A DNA stretch of 64,000 nucleotides from Fomitopsis serialis (taxonomy: Eukaryota; Basidiomycota; Agaricomycetes; Polyporales; Fomitopsidaceae). A program made the position numbers and the translations under genes. Positions 45,121-58,200 of this stretch are shown one piece after another. Under the pieces are notes generated by a model. It worked only from the letters and a program-made list of their open reading frames with translations, ran no database searches and was not told where the DNA came from. Position 1 is the stretch's first letter. Every line of letters begins with the position of its first letter. Location: assembly GCF_022376445.1 (NCBI RefSeq), contig NW_025955065.1, positions 62,001 through 126,000 on the forward strand, in the 5' to 3' direction.

Positions 45121-48100
45121 ACGTCCGGTAAAGATGCAATCTGCGGCGCTCAGCGGACGCTAAATTTACTTCCGAGTTACTTCCGAGGCTCACGCTCAAC
45201 CGCACGTCCTTCTCTTTCCTTCACAGTTCAAACGTTCAATTTCCTGGACGCTGCCTCGACCTCCCACACAGAAGCGTCGACTCGGCCAGCGGACGACCAC
45301 TCGGCACGGGCTCTACGTATCGGCAGGCCAGCAACGCGAGGACGGACGCGCACGGACGGATGGCGTGAAGACACGCGTGGTACCGTATTAGCTGGGTAAG
45401 CATCTCGAATGCTCACGCGCACGCACGACGCTGTCTGATCGTACGCCAGCTACGTCCCCGTCGCGACTCCCACTTCGTAGTTGCACCCAACGTTCCCTCT
45501 GTCGCACTTGGGTGGCCAGCCGCCTCTCTCGATCCCAATCTCGCCATCTCTACGCGCCGCGCACGTCGATGCGGATCACAGTCGCGTCTAGCACCCGTGT
45601 GCTACTGTACGGCCAGGGTCCGTGAACGGGTGGCCTGAGACACGCGTTTGACGCTTTCCAGCTCGGTATGTGCGACTTGGTTGACTGCTCTGCAGCCCGC
45701 AGAATGGCCTCCTGAGCTGGCGGCGCTGGAGAGGGTTGAGTGGCGGTACGTGTCCGTGTGTCGTGTGCCGCGATCTTCACTGACGACGGGCGAGCTACGT
45801 CAGCACGCACTAAGTCAGGATGAAGATGCGACGTACGTACGGGGGACACGAGCAAGGCGGGTGGGTTGGACAAGACGAGACGTGGAAGGCGAGAACGGGA
45901 GCTGGTGTGGACGCGTCAGGCGGTACGAGCATCAGCCCACGCACAGACGCACGTCACTTAAGGGTGGAGGCGCAGCCCGACGCGTCGGGATCAACTCGCC
46001 GTACTACGACGTTCACCGAGAGACCTGGGACGAATAATCAGCACAAATCACACAAGATCGAACAGAGGATGGACGTAGCAGGAGCCGGAAGGCTGGATGC
46101 GCGCAAGACGAGGATGGAAGGCGAGAGGGAGGAGGGCAATAGCAAGTAGAGGAAGGCGCAAGCGCAGGTCGTCTCCCTGTCCACGCGCTCACGAACAGTA
46201 AAAACACGAACCGACGGACTTCTTGAAGACATCCGCGAGCACCACGACCGAGTCCTGCCGGACGGCCGTCTCGTGGTTCAAGCTCACCGGTGGACGAGGC
46301 GCTGTCGCCGCTGGGTTACCGATGCTCCGACGAGTGGCAGGGACTGATCCACGCTAGGCAGCAAGTTGAGTCGTCTGTTACCCTTGAATGCATCGAGGCT
46401 GACGACGACCTGTCCCGTCTGCATTCTGAGCTGTCACACGCCGCGAGCCTGAGGCCCACCGCATACCGGGACACCCAGCATCCATCGCGCAACGGCCAGT
46501 AGGCTCGTCGTCGAGTCTACGGCGCGGCGCTGCTCAAATGGCATCAGCCTCCTTGACGAGCATCAAAGCGCTGGATGATACGACATTCAGGTCTAATTTG
46601 GTCGTTCGCACTGAACCGGCATTCTGGGCTCGCTCGACCGGGCAATCTATACGGCGACCCGGGCCTCTCCAGGGATTCGCATGCCGTGCTGGTTCGTGCA
46701 CTGGGTGTCGCTGGGTGTCGCCCTGCTCAAGATAGACACACGAGCCGGTCTCCAGAGACGAGCGATTGAACCGCGCCGCTGAGGCGTGCGCGAGAGGCTT
46801 CCGTTCACCCTGTCCCGGCGTCCGCAACTGAGACGAGCCCGACGCAGACCCTGCATGTATGTACCTGACTCAGACACTTCCTGTCGCCCATTTCGTAGCA
46901 GACCTCCACTTGTTCGCATATCATCGCAGCAATTCAACGCTCCCTCGGAGTTCCTGGAGTCGGTCGACGGCCTGTGAACGACGCCCGTCGGAGCGCTCAA
47001 ACGCGTTCTTGCACTGCTGATTGGCTCCGCGTCCCGCGTCAGTGCTCTTCCCGTCTCTCAGGCTTGCGGCTCAAGCTCAAGTCCCCCACTGGCCCCTCTC
47101 GCTCACTCGCGAGCGCCGCTCTCTGCGTGCTCTCCTCTGCTTCTGGCTGCAGGTCTCTCCTCCCGACGTTTCTCTCCCGCCCCCGCGCCTTCCCTTTGCG
47201 TTTCCCGTGCCCGCCGGCCAGCCTCAGTGGCGTGTCGTCCGATGAACTTGGCAGTGCTCGATATCTGGGAGCGGACGTCTAATGCAGACGACACGCACCA
47301 TGGAAGCCTCGTATGAAGGTTCATATTGTGGTCGCCAGTCGCACACTGAACACAACTGAGGCGGCTGCCGCGAATGCCGGTACTGCTTTTGCGTGAGCCG
47401 AATCAGCTTCGACACGGCTTTGCGCCTGTATGTAAGCGCAAAGGCCTGCTGCGAATGTCACCCTATGAGACGCGTGTCCCGACAGGCACGCGCCAATCTC
47501 ATTCCCGGCCGACGGGTGAGTGGCTCCCTGCCCCGCAAACCCAGTTAGCTGTCGGGGTGCTGCCCGACATATCGGTCGGGAACATGACTGGTACGTTACA
47601 CGCGTTCTCTCGTCTCGGTAAGTTCGGATCTGTGCGGTCGCTCTAGATCCCAATGTGAGCACTCCAACGCGTCTCGTTACAAACATTGTCTCTTCCCTCT
47701 TGCGAGGCTATGACACGATTAACAACTCTTTTGATCGCGTCTCTCGACAGAAATCTTTCGCTATTCTGGACAGCTTCGCAAGGCTATGCCCCCGGGAAAT
47801 TGAAGGCATCCGGGCGGCCCCGATGCAGTGCCTCGGCGGCTGCTCATGGACACCACAGAGACCACACGTACGCTTCTGTACGACCCGGGTACGTCTCGTC
47901 CAATCACGGTTGCCCTGTTGGTACAATGTGGCCGCCGGAACCGTGCACCACGTAACAGCGTTACATTGTTATCGCACAGCCCATTGCATGTACATACCTT
48001 CCCTTCCATATCAATACGTGAGCGTCCAAACCCTGCGGACTTGAAGCTTGGCGGTGTGGCTCTCCATTCAGCACCACTTCGACGACATACATCCTCGGCT

Positions 48101-48162
48101 TTCAACATCCGATGGCTAGTCTCGGCGTCCTCCCCTGTGGGAGCTCTGTCATTTGCCGTGAC
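45121..48162. repeat. Upstream block of DUF6535 copy 3 (pairs with about 17900-24230)
   Basis: Starts with the module GGTAAAGATGCAATCTGCGG at 45127, then the 18.0-19.1 kb match, the 21.2-21.6 kb match (46310-46830) and the 23.6-24.3 kb match (47220-48000). 46980-47220 resembles 19310-19540, out of the collinear order. 47545-47600 holds the AVGVLPDISVGNMTG block with a GTACGT donor. No confirmed gene. Confidence 0.6.
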
Positions 48163-48276
48163 CTACGTGAGGTTTCACAATTGAGACAGCTGTTTGAGAC
48201 GATCCTCCGTCGTCCTCTCGCTTACCCTACCCGTCCCCATCGCTGTAAGATACACTGACCGCCATACAACATCATC
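48163..48276 (+). promoter_or_regulatory. Proximal promoter of DUF6535 copy 3
   Basis: CTACGTGAGGTTTCACAATT begins 114 bp before the ATG. A pyrimidine-rich tract (CCTCTCGCTTACCCTACCCG) follows, matching the layout of copies 1 and 2. Confidence 0.5.
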
Positions 48277-51200
48277 ATGGACCCACCCGAGGTACGCACC
48301 GTCGTTCTTCACTGGCACGACACGTAAACTGATATCGCCGTTGTATCCGTGGACTGTATAGGAACCGTCGGCCGATTCTTTGACCCCACCAAACCAGGGT
48401 GTCGAAGAGGACGCGATGGCTCCCGACCCCAGCGGGGTGCCTTCTCCGATCACCACCGTCTGTTTAACGAGCTCAGGCTCTGGCGGAGGCAACGGCTCCG
48501 GGCCGTCAGTGAGTATTTGCGATTTTGAAGGGCAGACGGGATTGCTCACCTATATGCATGGCAGTCATCAAACCTGGATGGTGGAGAGACTACGGGGGCC
48601 TCCCCATTGTCTCGTAAATCTGCATCTACACCTCCGAATCAGGTGAGCCTGAGCACGAACATCGATAATTCTCTTATGCATCAATTGATCATAGTCCAAT
48701 ATGCACCATCAGAACCCGCGTGAGCAAACGGATAGGGCGGAAGATCCGCTATCAAAAGACCCTCCAGCGCAGGGAACAGCGCGGTCAGAACAGGAAAAAG
48801 CTCTCTTCAACGTACTCGAGAAGTTCATGAAGCCACGGGACCCAACAGAGGCACCAGACGCTTGGTTGAAACTGGCGGATACAGCGTGGGCCTACGAAAA
48901 GGACCGTGTAGAACGATGGCGGAATGAAATTAACGCACTACTCGTCTTTGTGAGTTGCGTCCACACCGTTGATCGAGCGCACGCGAAGCACGACTAAGAG
49001 GTGATTCCCTTGTAGGCCGGCTTGTTTTCTGCCGTCCTCACCGCTTTCGTGGTTCAGTACTATGCCGTTCTGCTGCCAGCACCTGACCCCAACACGGCCA
49101 TTCTTGAGCGCATATCCGCGCAACTCGGTAACACGGCTACGAACACCGTTGTCGCCGCCGCCAGCTCCGAGTCCTCGGTTTCGGCGCGGATACTGACGGG
49201 TCGTACGAATTCCTCGTCTATAAGCTCCCCCTCGCCACCCACTGCACCCCGTTGGATTGCCTCGCTGTGGTTCGTCGCCCTGGTCTTCAGTCTCAGCGCG
49301 GCATGCATCGCTTTAGCCGTGAATCAATGGCTGAACTTCCACGCGACCGAGCAAGCCGGCCTGCAAGACGCATCCCAGAAGGCTTGGACGTGGCAGCTCC
49401 GTAGACGTGCACTGGAAGAGTGGAAAGTGGAGTACATGGTCAGCATCCTTCCGCTTCTACTTCAGGTGGCCCTCGTCCTCTTCCTCGTCGGGTTTGCAGG
49501 GTACCTCTCAGAGCTTGGCTTCGACATTGCTGTCCCAAGCACGTTCTGCGTCGGCGCCTTGCTCCTCTTTCTCGCTTTCACATCCGTGTCGCCGGCATTG
49601 GTGGGTTACAGTCCCTACAAATCACCTCAGGCGTGGTGGATATGCCAGGCCTGCAGATCGATACGATGGGTAGCTTACTGGCCCTCCTTGCGTCTTCATC
49701 GCATGATCACTGCTTGCCTCGGGATTCGGCCTCCGGTATGGCATTCTTCTCTACGCGCGCGTCAGATATACCGTTGGATGGAGGGGATTCGTCAATTCCT
49801 TGCTCAGCGTGAAGCACGCGCACGTACATTGATGACGACGACTGACTGGCTGGCACATGAACAATTGTACCTGGACAACTTGATAACCCGCAGAGAAGAG
49901 AAGTCCCTGTTTACGGACATATACTCCATCGCAGACGACACAGACGTCCTTCGCGCAATGGGAACCTGCATCCGAGCGATGCCTATCGCCCGAGCAATCA
50001 CCAATGTTACGGAAATAGGTCAGACGGCTTTCGTCGCCTTATCAAAACGACAGGATCCGCGTTCACGGGTGTCCAGACCCTCTGCTCGGGAATCTGGTAG
50101 TCAACTGCAGTCTGATGTTCTGAACAGCACCTCCACCACTGTGATAGGTCGCATGGTGCTGGACACGTTCATTCGCCCACAGACAGACACTCAGGCTCTC
50201 GGTTGGAACTCAAACTATTGCATGTTGGCTGGATTGATCCGCGCTATGCCTCTCGCCGATGGAATCCAGGCCTGCATGTCTTTGTTTCAGCGTTTGTGCA
50301 ATAGTCGGCTGTCCACGAAACAACAAAAGGCCACCTTGGATGTTATACAAAACGTGTACGTGACGATTGATTTCCTTGCGGAGGACACCACGTACGCCAA
50401 TGCCATCCACAATGGTGCGATGCAGAAGGCGAGATCATATGACTGTGCGCCGCGAACCAAGTTATATCGTCTGCACGACGTCCAAGGTATGTCAACTGTC
50501 CGCTCCAGTTGTATAGAGTGTAAGCTCAAATTTGGCATAGACTGGCAATGCATACAGGCTGCAGTCGCGACGGTATGCGCACGCCATGACCCTGTATCCA
50601 CCATCCAAATCACGACAATCATCCTAGTCATATGCATGTTGTCTGTCCAGAACGACCATACATTACCAGCCGAACCATTGAGGGGAGCTTACCTGGCCGA
50701 CATGCTCCGACAGTTCGACATGTACTTGGCAACGCTGTGCCGCAAGGAACTGCAAGACACGATGCGACACCTTCCTCCCGCGGCTATATACAGACTCGAC
50801 TGGCTGTTGGCCCGCATGCCCCGAACCGACATCTATGGTTCCTTGAGTACGACCGAGATTCGCCGGAACGTGATGATGTCCACAAACCGCATCGCGCGGC
50901 GACTCCAATGGCTCCTCAAAAGTGATGTATGGACACCGCCAGGGACGGTCCAAGGGTTCTGCATTCACTTGCCAGGGTACGTGACAAGAACACGATGGCG
51001 CCTGGAGGATTATGGGACAGAGCTAGAACACTGGTCAGTCATCTTCGATGCTCAGAATGTCCAAGACACACTGACACTTGCAACAGGACAGGATGGCTCA
51101 AATGTGCTCCGGATGAGCCCCAGAGCGAAGGCGAGCGACGTGTCGACTTCCCGCAGTCGATTGACCCAGAACCTAAGTCGGAAGCCGGGGATGAGCAGGA

Positions 51201-51774
51201 GCTGCTGAGGCCACGATTGAGCCGTCCGGTACGATCTATAACGCAAATCACGTAAGCGATGGACCACACAGCATACTCGTTCATTCGTTGCTGATCACAT
51301 CCTCTCTCTAGCTACAGCATTGGACGCGGATTCAGACCGACAGCCGTGCAGGAACCCGACGTTGAAATGCGAGGCGTGGACGCTGGCCCGAGCGCAGCAC
51401 TAGATATACCCAGTGCGGACACCGCATCGCCAGCCGTCAGCGGGGCCCTGCCGGTGACCGCTGTGACGCTCGACGAATGGCAGCAAGGGCAAGACGCGGC
51501 CCAGACCGAGCCTTTGCAGCCGCTAGATAGCATTGAAACGCGTGCGGACGACCCGAATGTCACACGCGGAGTAGTTGACGACGGCGCGGGCGCGGACAAA
51601 GGCCCTCATGACGAGGTCGAAAGCGCGAGCGAGGACGCGGATGGACACCGAGACGACGACGCGCGATGGGAGGAAACACCTGACACCGAAGACGCACCTG
51701 CGCAATCCGAGTTGCAGAGTCTGAGTTGGGCAACCAGCACGAGAGCAGCGGCTGATCGGGGATTCGGAGGATGA
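48277..51774 (+). CDS. DUF6535 membrane protein, copy 3 (1,022 aa, 8 exons)
   Basis: Exons: 48277-48291, 48362-48508, 48565-48642, 48713-48949, 49016-50486, 50541-51033, 51087-51251, 51312-51774; all joins keep frame. The core motif is AWAYEKDRVERW then LLVF/AGLFSAVLTAFVV. Membrane segments lie near 156-179, 239-264, 303-326 and 333-355. One FMKPRDP repeat is present. The region after the fourth membrane segment is more divergent from copies 1 and 2 (basic, RRE/REAR-rich) before DWLAHEQLYL. The intron 50487-50540 is again 54 nt and stop-free, and the 53-nt GTCAGT intron (51034-51086) is kept. The C-terminal exon is Asp/Glu/Gln-rich. More distant from copies 1 and 2 than those are from each other. 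Confidence 0.89.
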
Positions 51775-54120
51775 CACGGACGGGTATGACGTGTACGTCA
51801 CACATTGCTAGACATATCATCGTCGCTGACTGCTGACGTTCAACATTCAGTACTCAGTAGTGACGGACGGACGATCGAAACCCCATACACGAAGATCTGT
51901 CTTGGATTGCGCTTGGCTGCTATCCCTACGCTCTTGTATTTCTTATACCTGTCTGTGATGCTTTCGTAAGTTATGGTCTCGGAGTCTTGATGCGTACGGG
52001 CTTACTGACTGTTCTACGATACACATGCGTTCGCCGACCCGATTGCCTGGAACTTCCACGAACGGGGTGTTGCTGTTCAATGTCTGTATTGTATGTACTA
52101 TTCGTTCAGTGCGAATCGCCTCCCGTTTATCTGCTTGAAATCGTTGTTGGATTATCGCAAGGTATTCCGTCGAGCCGCGACAAGCAAGAGCAGATACAAG
52201 ATAAGAGATTATATTGTGAGTTCTGAACATGCTTCACGATGACCGCCACAATCTGTGCCGTAGCATCCATTAAAGAATACCCGCAGTATTCTATGCTACC
52301 CTTGAGATAAGTAGCGACACTCGTACCTCGCGCCGGGGTGACGGACCTGACTCTGTCACTGCTGCATCACTAGCAGCAGCTGCGTAGACAAATAAGCTAC
52401 CAGTCAGCACTGCACGGACTTCAATATAAACATGCAGTACTCACAGCTTCGTCTCTCTGTCACCACCGCCTCCCGCTCTCACGAGCCTCCCATGCAACGA
52501 CTCGGAGTCCTCTCGTCTTCTCCAGAATTCGTGTCTGGACGGCTAGCGGAAGGGCGCCACTGTCTTCAATGCCATATTTGACGTGATAAACAAGCGTGTA
52601 GCTGGTTGAATCGAAGAGGCGGATGCTGGGCGCCGCTCGACCTCGACTCGCGGCAACACTACTGGGCGGCGATATGTCTTCGGCGTGCGACCCGGGAGAT
52701 GCGTGCGCAGCTCGGTTTTCTAATATTGGGCAGTGGTTAAATGGCACTGAGCAGCAGCGCCCTCATGCTAGTGAGGGAAAGCGACCGAGTCGATCCCAAA
52801 CGGGCGCATCTCGAGTTCACTGGTGGAGATAGGTCGAGGCCAGCAAGGCACATTGCATCACAGCAGCATCAGGTGGATGAAAGGCTGGCGGCCGTGGGGC
52901 GGAGGACAGACAAGATACAGGGGGGCTGGTGAAGAAACACTGGTGGTCGCCGCGGCGAGAAGACTCAAGAGGAGGAGGAGGAGGAGGATAGCCACGTGCA
53001 CCGTTGAGGAGGTCAAGGCGATGGTTGATTGACGCCCGCGCTTGCCAGCGCCTGCCGCCCGCTCCTCCTCCTCCGAGGCTCGGTGAGCTGCCGTGCAACG
53101 CCTCGAAGTCGCGCTCAATCTCGGCCTGAATCCCTACCTCGCGCGCCCAGATGTCAGCCTCAAGCGATACACTAAATCACATTTGTGTCTGCCTCGGCTT
53201 AGACATCGCGCGAAATCCGAATGCTATGTTCAACTTCACTCAAGTCAGAACGGTGTGTGCACCCATTCAAAGAGACGAGGTTCGCTGACGGTATGCCTGA
53301 AAGTGACAGGACAGCACGGCGCGCACTGTATCAACGGAATTGCAAAGGCTGACGCTCGTTCATATGCGCGTAAACCTTATGGGATCGCTGAGCTTGCATA
53401 GCCGAATCGTAGGTGAAGACGTATGACCCGAGCGTGACAACCACCATACAGTATCTCTTAGTTCGGGTTTATGCTATCGGTACGTCCCATCTTTCCCGTA
53501 CATCATGAGCACGTTTTTCATGGCTTCTTGGATAGTATTACCCTACTCGCCACCGCCCGGTACTCGTGTCCTTAAGCTTCGAGCAAGCTCAAGTTAAACA
53601 GTCGTGTCAAGCTGTATCGCCGCGAAAAACGCGGACCCTGACAAGGTTGCAGGCATGAACGCCGGAGGAGGACCGTCCGGCTCCTGGAGCCTGGTTGGCA
53701 AACCATGGCCAAGAGGCGTGAGGCAGATACAATTCTAGCGGCGAAGTGTGTACCTGCTTTACATACTCGCATCGTTTATTGCATTGACTTCCAATCGGCA
53801 TCGCTAGTGACCGGTGAGCTGGTGAGGAGGAGGAGGAGGGGTGAAGATGTGATCTTCGACGCACGCACGGATGCTGATTACTCATCGGACATGACAGCCA
53901 CTGCACTTGCCACCTCCGAGTTCTTGACGGAGGGGATGGTCTTCTTGCTTGCCTCGCGGTACACGCAAATTCTCTGAACACGCACAACACACACATAGGA
54001 CACGTATCTTGCTGCCTTAAAGTGTCTTTCGAAGTCTGGCGTAAGGAGAACTTATGGTCCGTGCGGGCGGGACATCAAGCGCCCGCTGTTGCCGCTCATT
54101 TTACCCTCCCAATTACTACT
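51775..54120. repeat. Downstream block of DUF6535 copy 3 (pairs with 59284-62350)
   Basis: The first ~700 bp match the 3' flank of all copies. 52700-54120 matches 60540-62350 (GCATCACAGCAGCATCAGGTGGATGAAAG-like, ATAGCCACGTGCACCGT, GAGGTTCGCTGACGG, GTGAAGACGTA.GACCCG). A GGA triplet run sits at 52970-52990. At 53000-53090 this copy lacks the MITE found at 60844. No gene is conserved between the two blocks. Confidence 0.65.
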
Positions 54121-55136
54121 TACAAACCCCATAGGTGGACATTGGACCTTTGACACGATCTCCGAGCCACACACTCGAGGTTTTGGACACAGCAGCAGGG
54201 ATACGCGTTTCTTTGTTCGACGTGAGTGGCCCCCGACACATTGTTGATTTCCGGCTCACGTCTGCGGTCCCTCAGCAAGCAATCGATAAACCAGACGGAG
54301 GCTTGTATGTGGGGCACTTACGAAACCAGCAAAAGTGTAATAGAGGTGCCACGCAATGCATCGTAATTGAACACTAATTCGGTGCTTTCTACACGGTCCC
54401 GGTGGTGCGTCGTCTCATGAACACGAATGTAGGTGTCCCGCCGACAGGCATGTGGATGTCTCATTTCTGGCCGACGGGCCAATTATCCTTCGCCGCGCAA
54501 GCATACTTACGGCTGTTGGGGTGCTTCCCGAGATATTGGCCTTGAACATGACTGGTGAGTAATGCGCTCTCTCGTGATGAACCAGTCAGCCCGAACTCAG
54601 TGCTGCCACGCTAGGTCCCAACATACCTGTGTTCCTATGTGCCTCGTTGTGGATACATGGCCTCTTGCACACTTTCGAGGTCAACGTACACATCACGCCT
54701 GACAGCTTCCATACCTGTCTCGACAAGGACCTGTTGCTGCTGCCGAATTACATACATGACTTCGGCGGGCTCTCGTCGATGATGGTACGCGTGTATTTGC
54801 TTCTCAGTGCTTGTTTCGCGTTGACGAAGACCACACGTAGGCTTCCGTACGCCTTGATACTTATGATTTCCCCTTACTGAGGTGCAATGCTGACCCGGGA
54901 CTTAATAACATGTAACGGCGTCAGGATGTCATCACGCAATCTATGACACGTCTCTCTCGTATTACTCTGCGAGCTTGAGCCTGCCTGAATCCTTGCGGAC
55001 TCAATGCCAGTGGTGCTCATGTCCATTAAGCACCACAGAGTTTGGGGCAGACGTGAGGCCTCGCGGTAGCAATGTGCAGCCATCCTCGGTGTATTTCAAG
55101 TTCTGTGGAAGGCTTCGATTCGTTGCCTGTCCTTTG
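54121..55136. repeat. Upstream block of DUF6535 copy 4
   Basis: 54140-54420 matches 23410-23690 and 62345-62620, including the weaker hairpin GACGTGAG (54219) / CTCACGTC (54255). 54430-54570 matches the upstream blocks of copies 1 and 3. No gene seen. Confidence 0.6.
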
Positions 55137-55205
55137 CCTCGTCCTCTCGTCCTCTCCTCCCTCTTCCATCTGTCTACGCTATACTGATCACCATTCGACG
55201 CTACC
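55137..55205 (+). promoter_or_regulatory. Proximal promoter of DUF6535 copy 4
   Basis: Pyrimidine-rich run CCTCGTCCTCTCGTCCTCTC followed by TCTACGCTATACTGATCACC. The CTACGTGAGG box present in copies 1-3 is not visible here, so regulation may differ. Confidence 0.4.
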
Positions 55206-58200
55206 ATGAGCGCACCCGAGGTGCGCGCTGTCGTTTTTTACTTGTACAACAAGGAAGACTGATTGTATCTGCTGTATTCGTGGATGTAGGAATTGCCGGT
55301 GTACTCGGTTCCCGGAGAGAACGCAAAGACACCCGATCCCAATGCGATGTCGTCAACAAGCAATGCCATCCGTCAACCAAGCTTCAGCCAAAACGGCGGT
55401 TCTGGAACTAAGCCGTCAGTGAGTATGAGCAGAATCGAACGGCGAACAAGATCACTTACCTGTATACACAGGCATCCGACCCGGTCGGTGCGGGCACTAC
55501 GGGAGCCCTCTCGTCGCCCCACGAAATCACGCCCGCAGCTTCAGACCAGGTGAGCGTGGTCGGTGGTCATTCAACTGCATGTCAAGATCTGACGTAAGAT
55601 GTCAAAAGGGTTCAAATGGGCGGTCGGATGCCAGTGAAACGAAGCATTCGACGGAGTCGGCAGACCACTCGATGAAGGATGCGACAACGCCGTCGGAAAT
55701 GGAGACAGTTCTGACCAAAGTATTTGAGAAGTTTATGACGCCGCGGGAGCTGCAAACACCGTCTGTCACGATGGATGAAACTGCCTTGGTCAAAGTATTT
55801 GAGAGGTTTATGAAGGCACGGGAGCCGCAAACACCGTCGGTCACCGTGACGACGGATGAAACTGCCTTGACCAAAGTATTAGAGAAATTTATGAAGCCGC
55901 TGGACCCGCAAAAGGAAGAAGACGCGTGGCCGGTACTAGCGAGAGAGGTTTGGTCCTACGAAAAGGAGCGTATAAAACGGTGGCGCAATGAAATCAATAC
56001 GCTTCTCGTCTTCGTAAGTCGTATCCACGCATTTCTCAACGTGACGACTTGATGCTGATCTATCTGTAGGCGGGCCTGTTCTCCGCCGTCCTCACTGCTT
56101 TTGTTGGAGCATACTACGCCGTCCTGCTTCCACCGCCTGACTTCAACACAATCATCCTCGAGGGCATATCGGCGCAGCTCGGTAATACGTCTAGCAACCC
56201 CGACGTCGCACCCGCGAGCTCTTCGTCGCCCTTCCCTCCTGCACCCCCTGCACCCCGATGGATTGCGACCTTGTGGTTCGTGTCTCTGGTCTTCAGCCTC
56301 GGATCGGCGTCAGTCGCTCTCGCTGTCAACCAATGGCTGAATTTCCACGCGGAGCAATCAGGATTGCGAACTACAGAGCAGAAGGTTAGGACCTGGCAAC
56401 TCCGTCGGGACGCCCTTAACAAGTGGAAGGTGGAGTTCATTGTTGGCCTCCTCCCATGCCTGTTGCAAGTGGCCCTCGTCCTATTTCTTGTCGGGATTGT
56501 GGGATACCTATGGGTGCTCGGGATTGACATCGCGGCCCCAAGCACGGTCTTCATTTGCATTCTCTTCCTCTTCCTCATCGTTACCTCATGTCTACCGGCA
56601 CTAGTCGGACACAGCCCTTACAAGTCACCCCAGGCATGGTGGATATGCGAGACCTGCAGACGGGTACGGTGGCTCGTGTGCCAGCTGCCCCGACTCCGCC
56701 TATGCGCAGCTACTGGTCGTGGATGGCCGCAGGGATGGTGGCATCCAGGCTCTTTAATGCTCAAGCTCTGGAACGCGATTTGGCGGATCGCCCGTCGCGT
56801 CTGGAATTCCCTCCTTCTAGTCCCGAGCAAAACCATCACATGTCTAAAAGGGCCGACAAATCTGAGGTATCTTCGTGGTGAGTGAGACCTGCACTATGAG
56901 GAGGATCCGGAAGTTACTGATCATACTGTTAGAGATCCTCCAGAACGAGCTTGCCATTGTACAAAAGCTTATGTCGACTTCTGACTGGCTGGCGCATGAA
57001 CAGTTATATCTGGATACCAGGGGTATCCACGAGGAAGAAAAGCCCCTGTTCTCGGACATCTATTCCATTGCACAGGACACAGAGGTTCTTCGCGCAATGG
57101 CAACCTGCGTGCGGGCGATGCCTATCACCCGAGCAATCAGCAATGTGACAGAAATTGGCCAAAAAGTTATCACCGCCCTCCAAAAACGACAGGATTCACG
57201 TTCCCGAGCGTCCGGGCCTTCTCGTCCGGCTCTTGGGAATCAACCGTTATCCGACAATCTAGACAGCACCGCTGCCGCCTTGATAGGTCGCATGGTGGCG
57301 CACACGTTCACTCGAGCAAAGACGGAACTCGACAACTGGGTCAGCACTCTGGATGTGGACTCAAACCGTCATATCTTAATCACACTTGCCCTTTCCATGC
57401 CTTTCGACAACGGTATCGAGGCATGCATGCTACTGTTACGGCATCTGCAAGACCGATCTCAGGCTCCGAGTTTGCTGCCGCAGGGGACCGCCGGTCCGAT
57501 GCTCCCAAACATCAAAGATGTGATGGACATGGGTGCACTCTTGTTCGCAGTTTTGTCAAACCACCAGTATTCACCATTGAGAGGGTCCAAGGCCTCTTCT
57601 CCGGAATCTGGTAATTTGTTGCAGCAAGGCGACTCGGTCAGCACCGCTACCGCCTCGATAGGTGGCATGGTGCTGGGCACAGTTATTCCACCACAGACAG
57701 GAGTCGACAACGACGCGCAGGCTCTCAGTTCGGACTCAAACCATCGCGTGTTATCTGGACTGATCCGCGCTATGCCTCTCGCCAATGGGACCAACGCCTG
57801 CATGACTTTGTTTCAGCATGTGCACGATGATCGACTGTCCACGGAACAACGAAGGGCCATGTTGGATGTTGTACAAACCATTTATGTGCCGATCGACTAC
57901 CTCGCGGAGGACATGCGGTACTGGCAGGATTTCAGGATGCAGCAGGTGAGAACATACGACTGTGCACCGCATACCGAACTATATCGTCTGCACGACGTTC
58001 AAAGTAAGTCAACTTTGAAACATCTCCTTCAATCGCAAGAGGCTTAAGCTGAGATTCGGCATAGACTGGAAACTCGTGCATGCTGCACTCACGACGGTAT
58101 ATGCAGGCCAAGACCCTGTATCCGCCATTCAGATCACGACAACCGTTCTGGCCATATGCATGTTGTCTGTCATAAACGGGCACACATTGCCGGCCGAGCC

